The notes beneath the pieces are model-generated. The model made no database searches and was not told the origin of the DNA. It worked only from the letters and a program-made list of their open reading frames with translations. Of a stretch of 64,000 nucleotides of DNA, positions 41,681 to 50,323 are shown in pieces (within the stretch, counting starts at the first letter, position 1; the number at the start of each line of letters is the position of its first letter). A program made the translations under genes and the position numbers. Where the stretch lies: positions 21,680 through 85,679 of the forward strand of contig JBPOHT010000033.1 in assembly GCA_052035235.1 (NCBI GenBank), written 5' to 3'. This stretch comes from Solimonas_A sp052035235. Lineage in GTDB: Bacteria; Pseudomonadota; Gammaproteobacteria; Nevskiales; Nevskiaceae.

Positions 41681-42868
41681 ATGAAGACCTTTGACGTCAT
41701 CATCGTCGGCGGTGGCCTGGTCGGTGCCAGCCTCGCGCTGGCACTCTCGAAGACACGCCACCGCGTAGCCCTGCTCGAAGCGGCAGCGCCGCCGGCGGGC
41801 GGGCCTTCCTGGGACGAGCGCTGCATTGCGCTGAACGCGGCCAGCCAGGCGATCTTTTCGGCGCTGGGGGCCTGGGAGGAGCTGGCGCCGGCGGCGGAGC
41901 CGATCCTGTCCACGCATATCTCCGAGCGCGGGCGCTTTGGCGTGGCGCGCTTCACGGCGGCGGAGGCCGGCTTGCCGGCGCTGGGCTACAACATCCCCGT
42001 ACGGCATCTGGGCGAGACACTGTGGCGCCTGGCGCAGGGGACGGAGGCGACGCTGCTGTGTCCGGCGCGGCTGTCCGGCCTGCGGCTGCAGGGTGATGGC
42101 GCGGAACTGGAGCTGGAAGACGGGCAGCGGCTGTCCGCGCGCCTGGTGGTGGCGGCCGACGGCGCGCATTCGGCGGTGCGCCAGATGCTGGGCATCGGCC
42201 ACGACAGCCGCGACTACGAGCAGTCCGCCATCGTCACGGCGGTGCGGACCTCGCGGGCACACCAGGGCTGCGCCTATGAACGCTTTACTCCGGATGGGCC
42301 GATTGCGCTGCTGCCCAAGCCGGATGGTGCCTGCTCGCTGGTGTGGACCGTGCCGGCACGTCAGGTCGACGCGATGCGGGGTTGGGGCGAGGCGGAGTTC
42401 CTGGCGGCGGCGGAAGACGCCTTCGGTGAGCGGCTTGGCCGCTTCACCGCGTTGGGCCGGCGCAATGCGTATCCACTGTCGCGGGTGATGAGCGAGCGCC
42501 TGACGCTGCCGCGCGTGCTGTTCGCCGGCAATGCGGCGCAGTCGCTGCATCCGGTCGCGGCGCAGGGCTTCAACCTGGGGCTGCGCGATGTCGCGGCCAT
42601 CGCGGAGATTTTGCAGGACGCACAGGATCCGGGCACCGCGGCCTTGCTGAGTGATTACGAGAACGCGCGCCAGGCCGACCGCGAGCGCGTGTCGCAGTTC
42701 ACCGACCGCTTGGTGCGCACCTTCTCCAACCGCCTGCCGGGCGTCTCGGCCCTGCGCCACCTGGGCCTGCTGGCCATGGACCTGGCGCCGCCGCTGAAGC
42801 AGGCGGTGATGTGGCAGAACCTGGGCTATGGACATGCGCCGCGCATGGCGCGCGAGGGGCAGGGCTGA
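41681..42868 (+). CDS. ubiH: 2-octaprenyl-6-methoxyphenol hydroxylase (UbiH)
   Basis: 395 residues, flavin monooxygenase of ubiquinone synthesis. Seen: the FAD dinucleotide fold DVIIVGGGLVGASLAL, DERCIALNAAS, the central VVAADGAHSAVR motif, and the C-terminal FAD contact AGNAAQSLHPVAAQGFNLGLRD. The Asn in AGNAAQ, replacing the usual Asp, is characteristic of UbiH as opposed to UbiI or UbiF. The ATG at 41681 follows GGGGAA with a long spacer of 11 nt. The stop overlaps the next start (TGATG). Confidence 0.93.
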   Translation: MKTFDVIIVGGGLVGASLALALSKTRHRVALLEAAAPPAGGPSWDERCIALNAASQAIFSALGAWEELAPAAEPILSTHISERGRFGVARFTAAEAGLPALGYNIPVRHLGETLWRLAQGTEATLLCPARLSGLRLQGDGAELELEDGQRLSARLVVAADGAHSAVRQMLGIGHDSRDYEQSAIVTAVRTSRAHQGCAYERFTPDGPIALLPKPDGACSLVWTVPARQVDAMRGWGEAEFLAAAEDAFGERLGRFTALGRRNAYPLSRVMSERLTLPRVLFAGNAAQSLHPVAAQGFNLGLRDVAAIAEILQDAQDPGTAALLSDYENARQADRERVSQFTDRLVRTFSNRLPGVSALRHLGLLAMDLAPPLKQAVMWQNLGYGHAPRMAREGQG

Positions 42869-44025
42869 TGCAGCACGACATCATCGTTGCGGGAGCCGGC
42901 CTGGTCGGCTGCGCCATCGTCCGCGCGCTGCAGCAGGCGGGATTCGATGCCGCCCTGGTGGAGCGCGGCAACGCGCCGCGTCCTTTCGATCCCGCAGTGG
43001 ACGACCTGCGGGTCTATGCGCTGTCGCCGGCCTCGATCCGCTGGTTGCAGGCGCTGGGCGTCTGGCAGCAGGCCGAGGGCTGGCGTGAAGGTCCCTACCA
43101 GGCGATGAAGGTCTGGTCGGAGGAGCCGTCGCGGGCCCTGGGCTTCGATGCCGCCGACCTGCGACTGCCGGCGCTCGGCAGCATCGTGGAAAACCAGCTG
43201 TTGCAATGGGCACTGTGGAGCCAGTTGGACCCTGCGCGCCTGCACACCGGCGCCGCGGTGGAGGAACTGTCCCTGGACGAGCAGGGCGCGCGACTGCGCC
43301 TGGCGGACGGCCGCCAATTGGAATGCCGCCTGCTGGTGGCGGCCGACGGTGTGGATTCGCGCCTGCGCGGCATGGCCGGGATCGATACCGTGGGCTGGTC
43401 CTACGAGCAGCGCGCCATCGTGGCCCACGTGCAGACCGCCAAGCCGCATGGGCAGGTGGCGTTGCAGCGTTTCCTGAAGACCGGGCCGTTGGCCTTCCTG
43501 CCGCTGGGCGATGGCCGCTCCTCCATCGTCTGGTCCAGCACCGAGGCCGAGCGCCTGCTGGGCCTGGACGATGCCGCTTTCCTGGCCGAACTGGCCGGGG
43601 CGATCCAGTACGAGCGCGGCGCCCTCACGGGGACGACGGCCCGCGCCAGCTTCCCGCTGCGCCTGAACCATGCGCGTGACTACGTGCGCGACAGTTTCGC
43701 GCTGGCCGGCGATGCCGCGCACAGCGTGCACCCGCTGGCCGGGCAGGGCGTGAACCTGGGTTTCTCCGATGCCGCCGCGCTGGTGTCCGTGCTGACGGAA
43801 ACGCGTGATGCTGGTCGCGACCATGGCAGCCTGCGCTGCCTCAAGCGCTACGAGCGTGCCCGCAAGGCCGCCAACCTGGACATGCTGGCGGTCACCGACG
43901 GGCTGGCTCGCGCCTTCGACCTGGACCTGCCGGGCTGGGCGCCGTTGCGCGACCTGGGCATGCAGGCGGTGCAGCGCCTGCAACCGTTGAAGACCCTGCT
44001 GGCGCGCCAGGCTGCCGGGCTATAG
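42868..44025 (+). CDS. ubiI: UbiI/VisC-type ubiquinone-synthesis FAD hydroxylase
   Basis: 385 residues, paralogue of the preceding gene: dinucleotide fold DIIVAGAGLVGCAIVRAL, DLRVYALSPAS, VAADGVDSRLR, and AGDAAHSVHPLAGQGVNLGFSDA near the C-terminus, the UbiH/UbiF/UbiI/COQ6 pattern. Position after ubiH matches E. coli visC (ubiI), which hydroxylates C5 of the ring. The exact ring position cannot be told from sequence because these paralogues vary in regiospecificity. Its 3' end overlaps the convergent glycosyltransferase gene by 6 nt. Confidence 0.88.
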   Translation: MQHDIIVAGAGLVGCAIVRALQQAGFDAALVERGNAPRPFDPAVDDLRVYALSPASIRWLQALGVWQQAEGWREGPYQAMKVWSEEPSRALGFDAADLRLPALGSIVENQLLQWALWSQLDPARLHTGAAVEELSLDEQGARLRLADGRQLECRLLVAADGVDSRLRGMAGIDTVGWSYEQRAIVAHVQTAKPHGQVALQRFLKTGPLAFLPLGDGRSSIVWSSTEAERLLGLDDAAFLAELAGAIQYERGALTGTTARASFPLRLNHARDYVRDSFALAGDAAHSVHPLAGQGVNLGFSDAAALVSVLTETRDAGRDHGSLRCLKRYERARKAANLDMLAVTDGLARAFDLDLPGWAPLRDLGMQAVQRLQPLKTLLARQAAGL

Positions 44026-45207
44026 CGAGCGGCTGAAGTCGCGGGCGTAGGCGGGCAGGATCGCGTTGCGGTCCTGGCTGCGGTGGCGGGCGGCGAAGGC
44101 CTCCGCGTTGCGGCGCAGGTTCTGGTCTTCGACCAGGCGTTCCAGCAACTGGCCGATCTGCCGCGGGTCATCGCTGCCGCTGGCCAGCACGGCGCCGAGC
44201 TGCTGCGCGCGCGCGGTCAGCAGCACCTTCTCCACGTCGAGCGGCACCAGCAGTCCCGGCTTGCCGGCCAGCAGCATCTCCGCGGTGGTGCCGTCCGGCC
44301 CGTAGTGGACCATGGCGTCGCAGGCTTCCGCGGCCTGGCGCAGGTGGATCGAACGCCCGGTGATGGTGAGGCCCGGCCGCTCGAAGGCGCGCAGCTTGTC
44401 CGGTGACATGTCGGAGATGCGCACCAGCAGGTTGAGCCGGCTGGCCTGCAGGGCCTGCATCAGCGCCTCGAGATGGGTGAAGGGCCGCAGGTAGGCCAGC
44501 ACGCGCGGGCCGGGCATGGTGGGCCATTGCGGCGCCTCGCCGTAGGATTGGTCGGCTATGCCCATGTGGGCGCCGGCCTCGCGCGAGGCGGCGCCGTAGG
44601 CGTCCAGTTCCGGGTAGCCGAAGATGCGGGTGTGGCAGCCCTCGAAGATCTGCTGCAGCTGTTCGAGTGGCGGCAGATGCAGCCGCTCCAGCGCCTGGTT
44701 CAGCGCACGCAGGACCTCGGCTTCGTTGTGCCGCAGCACGCTGTCCTTGACCTGCAACTGCGGCTGGAAGCCGGGGAAGGGCGACACCAGGGGCGGGATG
44801 ACGAAGCTGGCGCCGAACTGCCCCCTTGGCAGGCCCAGGGCGCGTGCGGCGAGCAGCGCGACCGGCGCGTGGTTGGCCAGCACGGCGTCAATGCGCAACG
44901 CGCGCAGCAGCCCGATCCAGGCGCGCAAGCGGCCCGCCAGGTCGATCGGATCATCGAAGCCGGTGTTGTGCAGCAGGCTGGCGTAGCTGGTCTGGATGCG
45001 GACCGGGCTGCGCGCCTGGATCGGCGTGCGCGGGGCCTGCAGGACGGTGCCGAGTTCCGGCGGCAGGTATTCCTCTGCCGGGCGCAATTCGCGCACGGCG
45101 AAGATGCACTCGTGCCCCAACTCGCGCAGGGCCTGCGCCACGCCGCGCATGATGGCCACGTGGCCGTAGCCGCCACCCAGCTCCCAGGCCAGCAGGATGC
45201 GCTTCAT
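44020..45207 (-). CDS. UDP-glycosyltransferase-like protein (GT-B fold)
   Basis: 395 residues. The N-terminus RILLAWELGGGYGHV is the GT-B start with a Gly-rich loop. The C-terminal half has HYGPDGTTAEMLLAGKPGLLVPLDVEK, a variant of the HGGxGT donor-binding motif of the UGT/MGT family, with Tyr-Gly-Pro in place of His-Gly-Gly. Predicted cytoplasmic transfer of a sugar from a nucleotide donor; the acceptor is unknown. Its ATG overlaps the SapC stop (ATGA, 45204-45207). Confidence 0.8.
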   Translation of the reverse strand: MKRILLAWELGGGYGHVAIMRGVAQALRELGHECIFAVRELRPAEEYLPPELGTVLQAPRTPIQARSPVRIQTSYASLLHNTGFDDPIDLAGRLRAWIGLLRALRIDAVLANHAPVALLAARALGLPRGQFGASFVIPPLVSPFPGFQPQLQVKDSVLRHNEAEVLRALNQALERLHLPPLEQLQQIFEGCHTRIFGYPELDAYGAASREAGAHMGIADQSYGEAPQWPTMPGPRVLAYLRPFTHLEALMQALQASRLNLLVRISDMSPDKLRAFERPGLTITGRSIHLRQAAEACDAMVHYGPDGTTAEMLLAGKPGLLVPLDVEKVLLTARAQQLGAVLASGSDDPRQIGQLLERLVEDQNLRRNAEAFAARHRSQDRNAILPAYARDFSRSL

Positions 45208-45965
45208 CCGGCGTCGGCCGCCTGGCTGAGATCGAGCAGACGCCCGAAGTTCTCCAGCGAGTTCAGGTGGGCGTACACGGCGCGCAGTTCACCCTTGTTC
45301 ATCATGGTCCGCAGGTCGCGGCCGGGCACCTTCAGCAGCTTCTGCTCATCGACGCGGAACAGCCCCTGCAGGCGCGAGGGCTCTCCGTGGCGCGGCGTGG
45401 CCAGGGCCTCGAAGGGCACCAGCAGGCCCAGGGCCTCCAGGCGACGGCACAGCACCCGGGTCTGCTGGTGCGCGCCTTCGACGGTTTCCAGCAGTTCGGA
45501 CAGCGGTTTCCAGGCGGGCGTCGGCAGGCCGTTGCGGTCGAACAGCGGCCGGGTGCTGTCGGCTTCCAGCTGATCTTCCTGCACGCAGACCAAGGGTCTG
45601 GCCGTGCTGCCCTTTTCCTTGCCTGGTACCGGTGCGATGCAGAAGGGGTAGCGCCGCACGTAGGCGGGGACATAGGTCTGGCTGCGCCAGTTGCCATCGG
45701 GCCGTACGTAAAGATTCTGGCCGTCGCGCAGGCCGGTGGCGATGACGGGAAGGAATTCGCCCTCGCGGTCCTTGCGCACGAAGCCGATGGGGTAGTCCAG
45801 GCCTGCCTTGAAGAACTCGGAGGCGCTGATCGGCAGGGCATTGAGGCCTGCCGCCCAGCGATGATCCAGGCCAGGCCTGAGGCCCATGCCTGCATGGCGC
45901 TTGGGCTCCAGCGGGACCACGGGTCCGTAGCCGCGCGGCGAATGCAGTTTCAGCGACAGCGTCAT
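45204..45965 (-). CDS. SapC family protein
   Basis: 253 residues matching the SapC family, named from an S-layer-associated gene region of Campylobacter/Caulobacter-type bacteria; the biochemical role is not known. Recognisable segments are LNALPISASEFFKAGLDYPIGFV, YVPAYVRRYPF, CVQEDQLEAD and RGLFRVDEQKL-like (here LQGLFRVDEQKL). The ATG at 45965 follows AAGGAG with an 8-nt spacer; an in-frame GTG three codons earlier is too close to that site. Coupled to the glycosyltransferase gene, suggesting a paired role in surface glycoconjugate or S-layer biology (inference). Confidence 0.82.
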   Translation of the reverse strand: MTLSLKLHSPRGYGPVVPLEPKRHAGMGLRPGLDHRWAAGLNALPISASEFFKAGLDYPIGFVRKDREGEFLPVIATGLRDGQNLYVRPDGNWRSQTYVPAYVRRYPFCIAPVPGKEKGSTARPLVCVQEDQLEADSTRPLFDRNGLPTPAWKPLSELLETVEGAHQQTRVLCRRLEALGLLVPFEALATPRHGEPSRLQGLFRVDEQKLLKVPGRDLRTMMNKGELRAVYAHLNSLENFGRLLDLSQAADAG

Positions 45966-46017
45966 GCAGGCCACTCCTTCATGCGGGTGTCCAAATTTAC
46001 ACGCAAGACCGTCGCTG

Positions 46018-46047
46018 ACAAAAAGAAGCCCCGCATAGCGGGGCTAG
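46018..46047 (-). terminator. Rho-independent terminator of the tpsB-tpsA-fecR operon
   Basis: On the minus strand AGCCCCGC-TAT-GCGGGGCT is followed by TCTTTTTG. It lies about 20 nt after the FecR-domain stop codon and separates this operon from the SapC/glycosyltransferase pair. Confidence 0.85.
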
Positions 46048-46065
46048 GGGAATAACCGGAAACGA

Positions 46066-46932
46066 TCAGATCGGGCAGACAGTGGCCGGATTCGGGATCG
46101 GGTCCACGCGCAGGAAGCGCGGCTCGAAGGGCAGCATGATCTGCGTGCCGTCGGGCAGGTTGATCAGGTACTGGTTTTCGGTCAGCGAGGCTTCCTTGCC
46201 GGCATTGTTCAGCACGGCAACGCCGCCGCTGATCACGCCCACGACCAGGCCGCCCTCGATCTTCGCGCCCTCCGGAACGGTGTCGCTGATGACCGGATCG
46301 GTGGCGCATTTCTCGTCGCAGAGCACCAGCAGGTAGTCGGTACCGCGGATGCCGATGGTGGCCACCGGCGTGCTGACGCGATAGTCGTTGCGATCAACCT
46401 TGCCGATCAGGCCGGACACGGCGCGGAAGCCGCCCTTGAGCAGCTTGAAGAAAGCCCGGGAGCCCGGGGCGGCTGCGGCCTGCTGTGCGGCGGGCGCCGC
46501 AGGGCTGGCCGTTGCCGGAACCGCCGGCTTGGCCGCTTCAGCGGGCTTGGGCGCCGCGGCCGGGGTGGCTGGCTTGGCGGCAGGCGCCGCGGGAGCCTTG
46601 GCCGGTGCGGCCGGCTTCTCGGGCGCTGGGGGTGGGGTGGCGGCAGCCAGTTCGAATTGCTCGATCTGGAAGCGCGTGTTCGGACGCAGCAGGATGTAGC
46701 TGCCGTCGGCGAACTTGATGTTCACGTAGCTGTTCACCGCCGAGCTGATGATCTCGCCGGAAAACACCTGCGCACCCTTGCCGAGGTCACGGATGCCGCC
46801 GGTGGCCGGATTGGTTGCCGTGCCGCGGCCGGTGATCAGCGCCACCTCGCCCGCGGCGACCGCTGCCCAGGCTTGAGGAACGGCGAGCAGCAGACCCAGG
46901 GCGGCCAGCGCCCCGCTCAGTTTCATGCGCAT
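46066..46932 (-). CDS. Exported FecR-domain protein of the TPS operon
   Basis: 288 residues. A Sec signal peptide (ALGLLLAVPQAWA) precedes a FecR domain split by a low-complexity Ala/Pro/Lys segment of about 60 residues. The first half has GEVALITGRGTATNP, the INSxVNIKFADGSYILLRPNTRF region (here SSAVNSYVNIKF); the second half has GLIGKVDRNDYRVSTPVATIGIRGTDY. No transmembrane anti-sigma portion exists, so it is a soluble periplasmic or surface FecR module. It ends ATVCPI, with Cys third from the end. The start at 46932 has GGGAAG 7 nt upstream; the ATG at 46947 directly abuts the tpsA stop. It may aid TpsA export, folding or retention. Confidence 0.83.
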   Translation of the reverse strand: MRMKLSGALAALGLLLAVPQAWAAVAAGEVALITGRGTATNPATGGIRDLGKGAQVFSGEIISSAVNSYVNIKFADGSYILLRPNTRFQIEQFELAAATPPPAPEKPAAPAKAPAAPAAKPATPAAAPKPAEAAKPAVPATASPAAPAAQQAAAAPGSRAFFKLLKGGFRAVSGLIGKVDRNDYRVSTPVATIGIRGTDYLLVLCDEKCATDPVISDTVPEGAKIEGGLVVGVISGGVAVLNNAGKEASLTENQYLINLPDGTQIMLPFEPRFLRVDPIPNPATVCPI

Positions 46933-46947
46933 GGCATAGCTTCCCAT

Positions 46948-49900
46948 TTAGCGGCACTCCAGTTCGTCGGGCGAGTCGGAGACTTCCTCGATATTCGAGG
47001 CATCGGCTACTTCGAAGCCGATGCCGCCCTCCATCTTGAACGTTCCCATCTGGCTGATCGCGGTCTGCGCGATCTCGGCCTGCATCATGGCTTCCTTGTC
47101 CGCGTCCTCGGGCTCCTGCGGGCCGGTGATGCCATCCAGCACCAGGACCTGGCCGCTGGTGGTCGCGCTGAGCGGCACGCTGCCTTCGACGCGGCCCTGG
47201 GTCAGGAACAGGTAGTTGTTGGTGTCGGCCAAGTCCTTCGGCTCAAGGGCGAGGGCTTCCACCGTGTTCTGCTGCTCCACCACCGTGATGTTGCCGCGGT
47301 AACCGGTGCCGCCCAGTGCGAAGGTGATGCCGCTGCCGGACCGCAGGTTTGCCGGCAGTACGTCGAAATTCGCGGTGTCGGCGAAGGGACGGTAGTTGTA
47401 GAAGATCGGCCGCTCGCTGCTGACGCTGATGGGCGTGATGGACGGGGCCTTGACGAACAGGTAGCCGCCGTCGATCGAGATTTCGCCCAGTTGCACGCCT
47501 TCCGATGCGGCGAAGGCCGCGTTGGGGCCGTCGGTGAGCGGACGCAGTGCCTGCGGCACCTTGGACAGCAGACCAGGGTCCTTGCCCAGGTCCATGCTTT
47601 CGGTGCCGACAAAGATCAGGGCATCGCGCAGGTCGATGCGGCGAGCGGAGACGCTGATGCCGCCAACGTCGATGAAGGCTCCGGCGGCGGCGAGCGCCAG
47701 CAGCCCCCCGGAATTGGTGTCGGTACCGGCGACCGCGGTGACGTCACCGGTCGCCTCGACCACCAGCTGCCTGGCGCCGATGGAGCCGGCGAGGGCGATG
47801 TTGCGACCCTTCAGCAGCATGCGATTGCCGGCGTCGAGATAGGGCGTATTGCCCAACTGGATGTCCTGGGTGCCCGCATTGATGGTCAGGTTGCGGCTGG
47901 CGGTGAGGCTCAGGGACTTCACGCCCTGCAGGTATCCCACGCTCAGGTCGGCGGCGGGAGGCGTGACCTGCTGGTTCAGCACCGGGGCTGCGAAGGCCTG
48001 CAGCGACGTGGTCGTGCCGGCCATGCTGACACCGCCGAGCTCGACGCTGTCGAAGTAGCTGAAGACCTGTGCCAGGGCCTGGTCGCTGCCATCCGAGCTG
48101 GCGGACTCAACGGTGACCTGGTTGCCTTGCACGCTGATCTTGCCATCGGCGGCCAGGATCAGGTGAGACTGCGCCGCGGCCGAGTCCTGCAGCGACGAAG
48201 TGCCCTTGGTCTTGATGGTGATGGCGCCGGTCGTGATGCCGCCGCCAGAGGTGTCGGCGGAGGGAATCCCGTCGCCCTCGGCCTCCACGCCGTTGGTCAG
48301 GAAGACGTCCACGGTGGCTTGCACGTCTCCGGTGACACCCGGAGCGGCGCCTACGTTGACGTCGATCTTGCCGGTGACCAGGTCGGCATTGGGGCCGCCT
48401 TCGATCGGCGAACTGTTGGCGTCAAGGAAGATGAAGCCGTTCAGATAGGTTTGCGAGGCGTTGGCCTCATCGCCGGTCAGGGTCAGCTTGATATCGCCGG
48501 TCTGGATGCCGCGGTAGGCGCTGAGGGCGATTCCCGCGTAGACATAGGCCGAGCTGCCCTCTCCGTCGAACTGGGTGGACGAGAAGCCCTTGACTTCAAT
48601 CTTGTCGGCGTCAATGCGGCCTTGGCTGCTGTCGATGTCCACGGAGCCGTCGGTGACCAGGATGTCGCCGACGTCGATGTTGTTCCTGGCGGAGATCAAC
48701 AGGGTGTCGCCGCTGGTCAGCTTGCCCGTGGTGACGCCGCCGTTGGAGCTCTCGATCTGGATGCCGCCGCCGTTGGACGTCAGGTCGCCCGTGGTGACCT
48801 GGTTCCGGCTGGAAATCGCGATGTCGTCGTTGCTGATCAGCTTGCCGATGGAGACGGTACCGCCGTAGGAGCCACCGGCATAGACGCTCAGCGGCCCCTC
48901 GACCTTGATGGTGTCGGTGAGGTCGTTGAACTTGATGAAGGCATCGCTGGCGGAACCGGTGATGCGGATATCCAGACCGCCACCGTAGCCCGAGGACTGG
49001 GCATTGGTCCCGTCCAGTACGCCGTCGCTGAACTTTTCAAACGTAATGGAACGGTCGGCTTCCAGGGAGAAGATGCTGCCCTGGCCCATGCTACGAAGCT
49101 GCGTCTCCAGCTGCGTTTCGCTCATCGTGGCCCCGTTGCTGGAGCCGATGATCATGTCGGTGGGGTCGAACAGCAGGCGGCCATGGTCGCCGACGGTGAC
49201 CAGATCTTCCACGCGCAGGTGTCCGAAGCCGGAGAGTTCGGCGAAGCCGCCGCTGCCGGTCGCCGTCTTGCGCGATACATCCAGCCTGGCGCCCTTGGCA
49301 TAGGTCGTGGTGCCCTTGGCGATGACGCGCACGTCGCCGCCGCTGTCGCCGGTGGCGGTGATGCGCGAGTTGCCGGACAGCAGGATGTCGCCGTCGCCCT
49401 TGATGCTGACCGTGCCGGCGTCCGTGCCGCCGGCGCCGGAGGCGTCGATGACGCCGTCCTGCAGGATGTTGCCACCCTCGGCGAGCAGGTAGACCGAGCC
49501 TTCGTGCTCACCGATGGAGCGTGCCTGCACGGTGCCGCGGTTGTTGACCGCATTGCCGATCAGGCCGCGGGCGGTCTGGGCACTCATGACGACGCTGCCG
49601 CCGTCCGCCACGATGCTGCCCAGGTTCTCGACGCCCGCCGCGGCGGCCAGGGTCTTGGCGTCAACGCTGAAGTCCACCAGGCCCTGTGCATCCAGGCCCA
49701 GGGTCACGGCGGAGCCGGAGGCCAGGGCGACGGTGCCCAGGCGGGCCTGGATCAGGCCGCTGTTGCTGACATTGCTGCCCGCCAGCACCACGAAACCGCC
49801 GTCCGCGGCGGTGATGCGACCGGCATTGCTGACGCCTGCCGTGCCGGACGGTGAACCCGTCATGACGTAGCGGCCCTGCATGAAGTCGTTGTCGCTGATG

Positions 49901-50313
49901 TTCAGCGTGGAGGCCACCAGGCCGCCGACATCCACCTTGGCACCCTGGCCGAACATCACGCCATTGGGATTGATGATGAACACGCGGCCGTTGGCCGAGA
50001 TGTTGCCGAGGATTTCCGAGGCGTTGCCGCCGACCACGCGGTTCAGTACCGCGGCGGAGGACGAGGACTGGTTGAACTGCACGTACTCGTTGCTGCCGAC
50101 CGAGAACTGCTGCCAGTTGATGATCGCGGCATTGGAGGTCTGGTTGACCACGACGTTGCCGCCGCTGCCACCGATCGTTGCCTGGCCACCCACCACCGAA
50201 CCGCCGCTGGGAGCGCCCAGGGCCAGGCCGGGAACCACCGCGCCGGCCAGTGCCAGGGGCCAGCGCGGACTGCGCAGGGCGGCGACCAGCGGACGGAGCG
50301 TGAACTTGAGCAT
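46948..50313 (-). CDS. TpsA: filamentous-haemagglutinin-type two-partner secretion exoprotein
   Basis: 1,121 residues. Residues ~1-35 are an extended signal peptide. The TPS domain (haemagglutinin activity domain, about 35-300) includes NAAIINWQQFSVGSNEYVQF, LNRVVGGNASEI, GRVFIINPNGVMFG and GFVVLAGSNVSNSG. The rest is beta-helix, then a C-terminal region (about 47660-47140) that matches the giant adhesin, with GYLFVKAP, FALGGTGYRGNI and NNYLFLTQGRVEG. The acidic tail ends DELECR, and its Cys is the only one found in the protein. The start at 50313 has GAGGA at 7 nt overlapping the tpsB stop. Predicted to be secreted through the TpsB pore and held at the surface as an adhesin. Confidence 0.92.
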   Translation of the reverse strand: MLKFTLRPLVAALRSPRWPLALAGAVVPGLALGAPSGGSVVGGQATIGGSGGNVVVNQTSNAAIINWQQFSVGSNEYVQFNQSSSSAAVLNRVVGGNASEILGNISANGRVFIINPNGVMFGQGAKVDVGGLVASTLNISDNDFMQGRYVMTGSPSGTAGVSNAGRITAADGGFVVLAGSNVSNSGLIQARLGTVALASGSAVTLGLDAQGLVDFSVDAKTLAAAAGVENLGSIVADGGSVVMSAQTARGLIGNAVNNRGTVQARSIGEHEGSVYLLAEGGNILQDGVIDASGAGGTDAGTVSIKGDGDILLSGNSRITATGDSGGDVRVIAKGTTTYAKGARLDVSRKTATGSGGFAELSGFGHLRVEDLVTVGDHGRLLFDPTDMIIGSSNGATMSETQLETQLRSMGQGSIFSLEADRSITFEKFSDGVLDGTNAQSSGYGGGLDIRITGSASDAFIKFNDLTDTIKVEGPLSVYAGGSYGGTVSIGKLISNDDIAISSRNQVTTGDLTSNGGGIQIESSNGGVTTGKLTSGDTLLISARNNIDVGDILVTDGSVDIDSSQGRIDADKIEVKGFSSTQFDGEGSSAYVYAGIALSAYRGIQTGDIKLTLTGDEANASQTYLNGFIFLDANSSPIEGGPNADLVTGKIDVNVGAAPGVTGDVQATVDVFLTNGVEAEGDGIPSADTSGGGITTGAITIKTKGTSSLQDSAAAQSHLILAADGKISVQGNQVTVESASSDGSDQALAQVFSYFDSVELGGVSMAGTTTSLQAFAAPVLNQQVTPPAADLSVGYLQGVKSLSLTASRNLTINAGTQDIQLGNTPYLDAGNRMLLKGRNIALAGSIGARQLVVEATGDVTAVAGTDTNSGGLLALAAAGAFIDVGGISVSARRIDLRDALIFVGTESMDLGKDPGLLSKVPQALRPLTDGPNAAFAASEGVQLGEISIDGGYLFVKAPSITPISVSSERPIFYNYRPFADTANFDVLPANLRSGSGITFALGGTGYRGNITVVEQQNTVEALALEPKDLADTNNYLFLTQGRVEGSVPLSATTSGQVLVLDGITGPQEPEDADKEAMMQAEIAQTAISQMGTFKMEGGIGFEVADASNIEEVSDSPDELECR

Positions 50314-50323
50314 GGCGTTGTCC

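Noticed and set aside
46657..49854. Plus-strand open frame (1,065 codons) opposite tpsA and fecR
   Set aside because: It is antisense to a clear TPS exoprotein and has only low-complexity composition.
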